A DNA stretch of 64,000 nucleotides, from assembly GCA_963693315.1 (NCBI GenBank), contig OY856188.1, positions 250,685,394-250,749,393 on the forward strand, in the 5' to 3' direction. This DNA comes from Diogma glabrata (lineage: Eukaryota; Arthropoda; Insecta; Diptera; Cylindrotomidae). The first letter of the stretch is position 1; each line of letters opens with the position of its first letter. Position numbers and translations under genes: made by a program. The notes beneath the pieces were generated by a model. It was not told the DNA's origin. It did no database searches and was given only the letters and a program-made list of their open reading frames with translations. This document shows, piece by piece, positions 54,481 to 64,000 of this stretch.

Positions 54481-57480
54481 CGAAATCTGGAATAATGTCA
54501 AAGGGTTTACGCACTCCAACGAACTAATTGGGTTATACAACCAACGGTAATCTTTTCTTTCACTTAGAATTCTAAAACGTTTTGGATAAAATATCTAATA
54601 ATTTAGCAATTAATATCAACTACTCAAAAAGCTTGAGATAGAATAAATAATACATTTATAAAAACAAGTCAAGTTAAAAAAAATACAAAACGAAAATAAC
54701 AAAGTATAATTTTGATTGATTTTAACTTCCGTTTTGTAACATAAACTTTATGGCAGAAAATTTTAAAATTATTTTATTATCCGACTGGTCAATTAAAGGT
54801 GTTTGATGTCTGTTTTATTATTTTGTGATCATCCTCCGGTTGTTGTTATGATATTATACTGTTTGTTATGAAAATATAATCGTTGGCATGAATATTTCTA
54901 CAAAACACCAATCATTCATTCCCCTTTAATTTTTGTGAACTATTTAAACCTATCGAATTTCGTTAAATAAATCGCGATGATACATAACATAAATAACATA
55001 ATGATTTCAATTCATTAGTATTTTTTATGTTATGTAACCCAAAAACTAATTTCTTTCCTTTTGCATAAAAGAAATGTCAGAAACGCAGAAAACTTTCTCA
55101 CCCCTTTCGTAATTTATCAAATTGGCTAAATACAATGAAAAAAAATAATTCATCTAATTTATTGTTATTTGTTTGAACTCTACATCGGGTTATTCTTCAG
55201 ACAGGGTTAGTTCGAATAAGAAACTATTATTATTATTTCTAAATCTTTTATTGTCTTTCTTATAATTTTTGCAAGTACATTTTTTATCCTCTATTCAACT
55301 CCATCATACCCCTAAGTTTTTTTTCTGCGATTATATTTTGTTGTAATTTCATTAAAAATTTTCAGAAAAGGACATGTAATCCTATCTCAAATGATTGCAA
55401 AAAAAAAATAATTCGTACCTATGAGTATTTAAGATTTTATTTAGAGAAATTATTTTCTTTGTGGTTCTGTACAATATGATACAGCGCATTTCGTTGATTA
55501 CTTTTTTTGGAAGAGAAAATAAAAACATTTATAACAACAAAACAAAATTTGATGTTAAGCTGATATACGGGAAATTAATAAAAGCGAAATTTCTCCGTGA
55601 CTAACGACTAAGACAAGGGTTCGACAGTTTTTTTGTTATGAAATAAAAACATGTTCATACAAACATAAAAGTTTTTCATTTACTGAGGATGGGAAGATAT
55701 GCCAATAAAACTCAATTGTTGAAAATACTATGTGAAAATTCGCGTAAAAGAAATTTTATTCAAAGTACAAAGTAATTGTTCCAGAGTACTTCAACAAACA
55801 CAAAATCATCTTGTTATAGTACCACGCACCAATTTATATGTAATGCACAAACTCAGCAAGTTCGTTTATTGTTTTAAATGTTTTTTAATTGAAAAAAAAA
55901 AAACGATATTTTTATCAACTCATCAATCTATTCCACAGCAAAACTATTCGTGAGACATTTAAATTGTCTGTGATATAGACGCGAATCTTCGCGTCGTCAT
56001 CATCATTGTTAAAGGTATATTTATTCTTTTTGTTACAATATTTGTTCAAATTAAACAAAATGATGCATATCGGTACTACACAAACTTGTTTATTGTTTTA
56101 ATTTTTCTATATTATATTACTTTACTAGTACTACTATCCTGTATCGATGGTAAAATCTTCATTTAAAACGCATATAATATTTGTTTTGTTACCAATTTAA
56201 AATCTACGCGTTCGTGGGAACCAATGCAAAATTTAATCGATAACTTTCGCTATGGGTATGCTTTGAATCAAAAACAATAAATTTATGATATGTGATGTTA
56301 ATTTATGATTCGGTGTTATGATCATTAAGGTGTTCAGTGTAGAGAATTAAAATTAATAAAACTCAAATGTTTATATACAATACATAGATATCTGGCGCTG
56401 AAAATATAATGTTTACCATTTCACGAAACAATTAAATTAACCTTCACCTGTACCGGGTCCAATGTTTCCATTTTCCAGAAATAAAATTCGAGTGTCGTCA
56501 ATAGAAACAAAATGTCATTCGATACCAACTAGATGTCAGAACTAGCTAGTGTCGAGTATATATTATGGTTACGAATCAGTTATTATGGCAGCGCATTTTA
56601 ATGTCTTAGTTGAGTCAATTTTGGTAAAAAAGGTTGAAGCCCAAGTTACGCCATCAACGGTTACAATATGATTTGAATTGACTTCGTTCGTGAAAAGTGT
56701 TTGACAAGTTTTTGGTCTCATTTTCGAAACGTGAAGATATCATATGAAGTGAATTTTGAAAATCGTACCAAATTTAAGAAATCCCATTTTATCCCAGTAA
56801 CTGGATTGTAATTTTCTGAGACTTTTTTTATTCATTTCACTATTCTAATTTTGCTTTGTATTGCCACTGTACTTATTTTGGTTTTTACCTCTCTGCCTTT
56901 CGGATAATATAGTTTTATCATTTATTAATGCCAGAAGATATATCAGTTGTTTATATTAGAGTTATTTATGTTAACATATTATAATTTATTTGCAGACCAA
57001 TTTGTTTAGCACCATTCTACAGCGACTTGAAAGTCCAATGCAATACAGCATGTTTTCGATTTCGACGTTAAGAGCGTACCAAGGACTTTTATTTACATTA
57101 ACGCAGCCCATTATTTCTCTTGATTGATAAGCTCGTATGCGTATTTGAATTAAAAAAAAAAAGATGGCAGCAAGGTTTGTCGGCATGAATTAAAGAATTC
57201 CTGATAGCAAACAATATCTAATTTCAAAAACTCTACTCTCAAGTTTCTGTTTAATCCAACCCCGAATTTATCGAATAACGTGTTTATAGCAAAAATAAAT
57301 GCGACGCTATGCATAGGCTGACTTCACCACAGCTCTGGAAATGTAGTGTTCTGGATATAGTGAGCTAATATCCATCAAATATGTACTTTATTTAAAAGCT
57401 AATCAATGTTATAGATTTCTCGTAGTTCTAATTATAAAAATATTAAAGAAAGCAGTAGTATCCCAACAAACATAAATTCT
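54481..57480. other. AT-rich stretch without recognised genes
   Basis: 3 kb of AT-rich DNA. The open frames at 55732-55953 and 56986-57186 have no recognisable features. No terminal repeats or tandem arrays stand out. Confidence 0.5.
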
Positions 57481-57504
57481 GTTGTACGAAAAGCAAAAAA
57501 AAAT

Positions 57505-58660
57505 TTAACCGGAAGTGACAAACCGGAAGTTGGGATGCATAACTGTTGTGAACCGTACTAAATGTTTATGTACCAAGTTTCATTCAATTCAATTATCAGG
57601 TACAGATGTTATTGAGCTTTAAACAAAACATGTTCTCAGAGACCCCCTACCAATTTGTTCACTATCGCTCAAAAACTAATCAGTTCCTTGCCATACATAT
57701 TTGCATCTTTTTCCAAAGTGTCATCAAAAATCATTCACGAACGAATGCTGTATGCTCCCAACAAACATCGAAAAGATGGTGACACAATAAACAGGAGTTT
57801 GGGAGAACCCCTAACACTTATCCCAATATTCAAAATGTCATTAAAATTGATTAATGGAATGAAGTCTATATGCTCCTAATCTAAAAACAAAGTGTGAACA
57901 GTCAGCAGTTGTATGGTAGACTCCGCCACTTTGTTCAATGTGTACCAAAAGATGATAATTATCTCACACTAATTGGAACCTTTTTCCTAAGTTTCATCAT
58001 ATTCACTTCATTATTGTAGGGCGTAGGCTGTAGTGTGCATAAAGACACTGAAAAAACTTCAAAAAATTACACAAAAGTTTTTTTACGGGAATTGAAAAAC
58101 CGGAAGTTGGGATGCAGAACTGTTGTGAATCTTACTAAATGTTCATGTAGCAAGTTTCATCCAATTCGATTATCAGGTGCAGATATTATTTATCTTTCAA
58201 AAAACAGATGCTAGGCGGACCCCTCACCACTTTGTTCAATATCGCTCAAAAATCAAACAGTTCCTTGACATACATATTTGCATATTTTTCCAAAGTGTCA
58301 TCAAAATTCATTCACGCAAACTCCCAACAAATATAAAAAACATGGTGGAAAAAATCACCTGTTGTATGGTGGACCCCCAAACATTTATCCAATGTACCCA
58401 AAAGCTGATAAAATCTTTCTCATGTTACTTGGAAGCTTTACACATGTTTCATGAACATCGATCTGTAATTGTAGGCTACAGTAGGGATAAAACCCTGAAA
58501 AAAAATTTTATCCGGAAGTGACAAACCGGTACTGGTATGAAAAAATATTGGAAACAGTACTAAAACCTTTTCACAAAGCTTCCATAAGATCATAAGCCAG
58601 GACTAGAAGTTATTGAAGATTTAAACTTGAGGTGTTCGGGAGACCCCTGCCATTTTGTCC
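57505..58660 (+). repeat. Degenerate tandem repeat built of CCGGAAGT and CCACTTTGTTCAAT units
   Basis: ACCGGAAGTTGGGATGCA occurs at 57523 and 58099, and a shortened version at 58515. Between them, words such as CC(C)CACTTTGTTCAATAT and CCAAAGTGTCATCAAAA recur about every 200-300 bp. The large unit is about 575 bp, the next about 420 bp. The open frames at 57655-57879 and 58177-58521 are two readings of the same unit. Non-coding. Confidence 0.65.
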
Positions 58661-58689
58661 AAAATTGAAATGAATCTAGATCTTCCATT

Positions 58690-60060
58690 TTCAAGTGAAC
58701 TTGGATCATTTGCCAAAGTTTCATCAAGATCCCATGCAGGTATGTCACACAGACGTACACCAAAATTTTGATTGGCTATATAGATCTGACGAAGAATTTT
58801 CTGACTTTATGACTACTCGCCATGAGCATAAGAAGCTTTTCAAATGCAAAGAAAGCTATGGCTTGGGAATCCTATAGACTAGTTCTTAAAACTTATAAAT
58901 ATGAGCTGAGATATATGAAGAATGATTCCTGTAGGCACTGCTGTATTGAAATACAGAGGTACTCTGAGTCATCAAGACTTCGCAAAGTATTATCAACTAG
59001 TCCCACGGTCCCGAGCTATCTTCAACAACTTTTTGGTCAGTTGTCCACTTCCTGCTCGGAGTCTTTAGAGCTCGTGCTAGAAATGCATAGTCTGGACTGC
59101 TCAGAGATCCCTCGGGTCATGACGCATGGCTTATCAGGGCTTTTAGGATCAGCATTGTACATACCAAGGAAATCAACGTTGACAAATGTAATCTTTAAAC
59201 CTAAGGGGGTCAAACGATCTCATTGTAATCCTAAAGAACTTAGGCGCATTAGTGTCACATTTTATCTCTTGAAAACACCGAAAAGATCGACAGCTTTAGT
59301 TAGGCTTTAGTTAGGGGTTCAATCGAACCTATAAGGTTGTCTGAATCTCAGAAAGCATACTGCAAAGGTTATTCAGTAGAAAAAGACTTGCATTTGCTCA
59401 TACGTGCAATTTATAAATCGTCGGACGTTAATGAATATTCCTGGATTATTTTCTGTGACATTGAAGGAGCCTTCAACAGCGTTAGTATTGAGGTGATCCT
59501 CCATTCGCTTGTACATTTGGATGTGAATGAATCGCTGGTTAGCTGGATTGACCTGTTTCTTAAGGACAAGGTGGTCAGACGGTGGTGGTCTCAGTGACTA
59601 CTTGCAGGTTCGTAAGAAGAGCCACACACCGCAAGATGGAGCATTGTTACCCTTTCTGTGGAACTTAGTTATTAATGATCTGTTGTGAACCTGGAAGGAC
59701 ACGGTTGAAGAGTGACCGCTTATCTGGATGAGGTTGCTATTTTCGTTTTTCGCATATTCTCTTGAACTCTCAGCTATATAATGCAAAGTGCTCTTTGCAT
59801 CCTCCTCAAATAGACCGATATCTGTGAACTTAGGTAAATTCACAGAAATCGAAATTGGTTCTCTTTTCTAGGAAACGTAAGCTACATTAATCCTCCAAAC
59901 TCTCAATGGAGTATGCTTAAGTGTTATATTGCCAAGCCAAGACTAATTACTTTGGGTTTATTCTGGATAGTAAATTAAGCATACCACATTATTCGTCTCA
60001 ATCTCACGTTTTCACTGAATATATAGCTCGATAGTTCGACCAATCCTGCTATTCTGTGTA
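58690..60060 (+). pseudogene. Decayed Jockey/LOA-type LINE reverse transcriptase
   Basis: Pieces in order: CIEIQRYSESSRLRKVLSTS and PTVPSYL (58940-59040; the pre-RT region E-TSETARLRKVLSK-P), IFKPKGVKRSHCNPKELRRI (near 59190-59250), AYCKGYSVEKDLHLLIRAIY (59357-59415), IIFCDIEGAFNSVSIEVILH (59448-59510; first catalytic Asp in DIEGAFN), ESLVSWIDLFLKDKVV (near 59530-59580), then shifted GALLPFLWNLVINDLL (59640-59690). The YADD region is unrecognisable, but SALCILL and WVYSG traces continue to about 60000. Multiple shifts and stops. Same broad class as the relic at 53900, but not obviously the same copy. Confidence 0.7.
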
Positions 60061-60449
60061 ATGAACACTGGCCCTGCTAATGATTTCACTAACAGGAAGC
60101 AATCAGAGAACTGCGTGCCAAACAAGGTTTTGTTCCAGCGAGCATCAGTCATGTGTCCGAGAAGCAATTTTCTCCTGTTCATTTCAAATAATCAGATTTG
60201 CACGCAAACGAGACCGTGTAAGCAGAATTAAATAAGCGGCAACAAAGAGCTGGGACTCCGATCCCAACAGCTAAAAACCAAGAACATTATAGAAACATCA
60301 ATATAAATACGAGTATTACATTTAAAAAAGACTACCCAAAGGTTTCACTCACCCAAAAATTGCATAGGATCGAACTCCTCATGCCCCGTTGATTCAACCG
60401 ATAATACCAACTAAAAATTAGATCTAATCCTTACAATAACACTACTAAA

Positions 60450-60640
60450 ATTGAACCTCTTAAGTTGGTCCGGGAAATTGTTGCACAAGAATGATAAAAT
60501 CAATAGTATTACCAGTTGTCCCTAATAATGTTGCACATCTGGTCCGGAAAATTGTTGCATAAGATCAATCAAACAAATAGTACTAAATAACACTGTTGCA
60601 CTTCTGGTACTGGTTGTTGAATGGTAACAATAAAAACAAT
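60450..60640 (+). repeat. Minisatellite of about 75 bp, GGTCCGGGAAATTGTTGCA-type
   Basis: GGTCCGGGAAATTGTTGCAC at about 60467 and GGTCCGGAAAATTGTTGCAT at about 60540, with a weaker third unit near 60600 (TTGCACTTCTGGTACTGG). CAATAGTATTACC/AAATAGTACTAAA follow each. Confidence 0.65.
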
Positions 60641-62507
60641 TCAATTGTTGCGCCAAATGTAAAATTAGTCGTATTGCTAATTATGGTATGACCCTGTTCA
60701 AACTGCACACAAAAACGGAACGTTAGGTACACAGCCGAAATGATATAACAATATATCGATAATAATAGAAGTTATCGATAATAATATGTGCAATTATGTT
60801 ATGATTTTGATTACACAAATGATTAGAATTTATAAATATTTCTAATATGAATTAAAAAAAACAAAATTTTATGAACGTATTTTTATCAAATAGCTACAAC
60901 GTATATACATTAGAAATTTATTCTTAGAAACCTTTAAAAAACTAGACTCGCTTACGTTTCAAACTTTTATTTCTTATTCTTGCTGAATTTTCCTATGACC
61001 TTATCAAACGGAACACAAATAAAAAAAACTGTCCTAAAAACAAATCTAGCCTATTGAAAAATTTAATATCGTTTCTATTTTTTTATTTTAAAATAATGTC
61101 ATAATCCGTAACTGTAGTTAGCACTAAGGTAATCACAACAAACACTCAATTTTATTTTTTTCTATTTGTATCTTCAACAAATTCTTTTTATAATTTTTTT
61201 TCTGTTTTTTTTAATGAATTATCACGCACAATTCTGTTTTTATTTAACTTCTTAACCATAACCCAAAATTAACTCGTCACCGAGTTGTAGAAAAAGTTAT
61301 CACGCAAATATCGATAGATAATTGATTTTATACGCCCTAAGGATTAATTTTTTGATTCACAATAATTTAGTTTAAACCTTAATGGTACTTTTACCGAATT
61401 TCACTCACCGAATGACAAAAAAAACAATTAGTTTTCTTTTCTTTCGATTAACTCATTTAAATTTAATGAAATCTAGCCAAATTTTAATAAAAAAAAAATA
61501 TAATTCTCACTAAAATTATAATGCTGACACTTAGTTTGGGAATTTTAATAAAAAAACGAATCAAATAATCAATTCAAGCGTTGTAATAATTACAACCAAA
61601 AAAGTCCAAGAAGTAACTTCAACCGCCTTAATTTCATTCCAATCGACTGTCTTGCAAATACAAAATGGCCATGTACATATAACAAAAACATTAAGAATCA
61701 ACAACATATATAATGATACAGCAATCGATGAAAACAAAATTTTTGCAAACAGGGTTGAAAAAGATATGAATAAAAAGACGCTAAGTTGTATTAATCGCGT
61801 TGATTCTTACAAAAGAAAGTTTTTCCGGACAAATGTATTCTATGGGGACAACATTTTCGTATCATCTGCAAGGAAAATCGGCATTTTTACAAATGGTAAT
61901 GGCAAAATCCACCTTATCTGGGTGCTATGATAGTTCGGTATAACAGGGACGTAGAAGGCTGACAAACTTGTTTGGCAATTCACTTCCTGCGTTGTGTCAT
62001 AAAACATGGCTAGGGGGAGAAACCGCTTGCTTCGTGCAAAATGGTTCTACAAAAAGCACCTCATGCGCAGTGCGCACAAATATAATATGGCTAGAGGAAA
62101 CCACTTGTCAGGCAGATTTGACCAGCACTGGACCGTTTCAAGTCGGACAAACTAATATTAATCCTTGGGACATGGCGAAAAAATGAGATCGAATTTTAAA
62201 AATGTATAGAATTTACAGTCTTTTTAAAGAGAAAATAAATTCGTATATTTTATCGTCCTTTTTTGCTGTTGTATAGCTCTTGTTTTTTGCATTTTTATGT
62301 AACACATTGATTATCTATTTCGCCAAACTTAAAATTCAAAATTAAGAATAATATTATTTTCATTGAAAAATCGGAGATTTTCTATAAAGCCTCACTTTTT
62401 GTTTTGACAAGATTCGAGGTTCAATTATTTTTCGCAACAAAATTAACACTATGCGCCAGAAGTGTTAAAAATTAAAATAATTTATATTAATTATTAATGT
62501 GTAGATA
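60641..62507. other. AT-rich stretch with two unconvincing open frames
   Basis: 61652-61930 (92 codons, Asn/Lys/Ile-rich) and 61968-62186 (72 codons, beginning MFGNSLPALCHKTWLGGET) are open but match nothing I know. The second region has higher GC content and a near repeat, ATGGCTAGGGGGAGAAACCG and ATGGCTAGAGGAAACCAC. Confidence 0.4.
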
Positions 62508-62509
62508 TA

Positions 62510-62995
62510 CTACTGTGATCAAAAAGTAAGGTGAATTTGGTTGGTAGCACTGTTTCTGACATCTCTGTCGAATTGGAGGTAATTATCTTTTTTGGTTTAA
62601 CAGTGACGCTCGTTCTTGTAAACAACCAAAAGTGTTTTTGAAAAAAATAAAAAAATTTTTTATTATATTTTTTTTTTATGTATTTATCAAAAACTCAACC
62701 AATATCGTCCCACAACCACCGTATTCGCCTGATTTGGCATCATGTGACTTCTGGCTGTTTAACAAACTCAAAAGACTACGGAGACACCGTTTTGACTCGA
62801 TTGACGAGATAAAAGCCGAATCGAAGAAGGTATTGAAGGATATCCCGGAGAAGGTCTTTTTTGACTGTTTTGAGGATTGAAAAAAACGTTAGCATAAGTG
62901 CATTGTGTCGGGCGGGGATTACTTTGAAGGCGATAAAATTGATTTGGAATTTTCGAAAAAAAAAACAAATTCACCTTACTTTTTGATCACAGTAG
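62510..62995 (+). mobile_element. Internally deleted mariner with intact inverted ends
   Basis: CTACTGTGATCAAAAAGTAA at the left end is inverted exactly at the right end, and TTACTTTTTGATCACAGTAG closes the element. TA flanks both sides (62508-62509, 62996-62997). The match extends about 28 bp, to GGTGAATTT. Total 486 bp against about 1.3 kb for a full mariner, so most of the transposase is gone. Confidence 0.9.
62700..62985 (+). pseudogene. mariner transposase C-terminal fragment
   Basis: QPPYSPDLASCDFWLFNKLK carries the last catalytic Asp region (YSPDLAP-D box) of mariner transposases. RFDSIDEIKAESKKVLKDIP follows, ending VFFDCFED. A TGA at 62878-62880 replaces what is normally Trp in this family. 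The same frame then continues with HKCIVSGGDYFEGDKIDLE. The upstream codons of the open frame (from 62632) are Lys/Phe-rich and not transposase, which marks the deletion near 62700. Confidence 0.85.
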
Positions 62996-62997
62996 TA

Positions 62998-64000
62998 TAT
63001 ATCTACGAAAGATGTAAAAATATTAATTTTGTAAAATAAACAACAAAAACACAAAATCATCAAAGTCCGTGACTATACTACAGTAATAAACCTTTTATTT
63101 CATATTTTTGGGATATTAAGGATTGCATTATGTATTTTATTTCTGTTTGTTGCTATACATCGTATCAATGGATTTATGTCAATAATGATTTTCTGTTTTT
63201 ATATGCTCTGGAATCTTTTTGATAATTTATTTGTTTTTTTCATTCAAAGTTTTACGTTTTATGTTTAAAAATCGATACCTATGATATTATACGTTAGTGT
63301 TCAAAACGTAAATGGAATTTGAGGACCACATCGATTCTTCTGCACTTTTCTTAATTCTGAAAAGAATGTAAACAAATGTCAAAATCAACTAATTACTTAA
63401 CCTACAACACTTTCACGGCAACGAAGAACAAGTCGTACAAAAAAATATTGTGAACATAACAAAACATAAATCCAACAACCAAAAAAAACAGCAAACCAAA
63501 AATCTACCAAAAGTAATTTGAACCTAATTTATGCTAAGCAGGGACAATTGTAAACAAGATTAAAATGATAACAAGTAAATGTTCTTTCAATAGATTTGTG
63601 GTTTTGAAAAAATAAGAAACCGGATTTTCTTTTCAATATTTTTTTTTTGTTTAAGAGACACTTAAAATATAATTTTATTTTTAATTTCAATAAGCAAAAA
63701 GTTTTTTTTATTACTTAAAGAAATATTATTATTATTATTTTTATTACGACTAGAGGGGAGAGGAAACGATAAACAATTCATAACTAAATAATATCGCGTG
63801 CACGCGTCTAATTCCAAAATAATAAAAAAAAAGTCCTTTTGTTATTCCATTTTTAATTCGAAATATAAAAACAAAATATTAAATGTATTACAAAGAGAAA
63901 TACGCGAATTGCGATTCGCGGCCCTTATAACCTAAGGCTATTGTACTATAACATATTATTAAAAGTTTTTGTATAATAAAAACTTAAATCAAATAATTGA
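62998..64000. other. AT-rich stretch to window end
   Basis: Nothing recognised. Confidence 0.5.

Noticed and set aside
61968..62186. 72-codon Cys/Thr-rich frame as a possible small secreted protein
   Set aside because: No signal peptide or cysteine pattern, and the first half contains a near repeat of its second half; not convincing.

Overview
This is AT-rich eukaryotic (arthropod, most probably insect) DNA, and almost everything recognisable in it is transposable-element sequence. The mix of Ty3/gypsy, CR1-like and Jockey/LOA-like LINEs, Helitrons, hAT, mariner and short foldback elements, with no bacterial operons and no clear multi-exon host gene, points to an intergenic or heterochromatic TE nest. 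A dipteran is plausible, but nothing here proves it. There is one 200-base assembly gap (22172-22371).

Layout. (1) 1-12.6 kb: a minus-strand Ty3/gypsy LTR retrotransposon that runs off the left edge. It has integrase, RNase H, RT, protease, Gag and a tRNA-Lys-type primer binding site. Its gag is split by a 5.7 kb non-coding inverted-repeat element (3514-9230) with a TA duplication. That element itself carries a 161-bp foldback MITE, a hairpin/GGCCGGCC repeat and an inverted tRNA-like dimer with 13-bp target duplications. (2) 12.9-15.4 kb: a possible short exon, then a broken Helitron (minus). (3) 15.4-30 kb: mostly unassigned AT-rich DNA, with a decayed hAT, a CR1-like LINE fragment, a LINE 3' tail, a decayed Helitron helicase end and a 702-bp TA-flanked element. 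(4) 30.6-44.3 kb: a second, composite Helitron. Its 5' end is interrupted by a nearly complete CR1-like LINE, then by about 7.6 kb of repeats (two copies of the hairpin/GGCCGGCC family, an AT-rich block that switches strand, a 187-bp satellite and a 488-bp duplication). The Rep/helicase reading frame follows, closed by a 411-bp hairpin MITE. (5) 44.6-46.1 kb: a 1.45 kb element with 6-bp duplications and AG...TC ends (Polinton-like signature) containing a LINE fragment. (6) 49.4-51.6 kb: one hAT element nested inside another, each with near-perfect 8-bp duplications, plus a small CXC-type cysteine-rich reading frame. (7) 53-60 kb: tRNA-Lys-like sequence, two decayed Jockey/LOA-type LINEs and a degenerate tandem repeat. 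(8) 62.5-63 kb: an internally deleted mariner with intact ends.

The elements do not form a pathway. They record a sequence of insertions: gypsy, then the 5.7 kb element, then the smaller ones inside it; Helitron, then LINE, satellite composite and MITE. No element looks autonomous. The observations most worth checking are the 5.7 kb element with its many GTTCGTT subterminal motifs, the satellite hairpin with a compensatory base-pair change, the inverted tRNA-like dimer, the duplicated primer-binding site and the Polinton-like mini-element.
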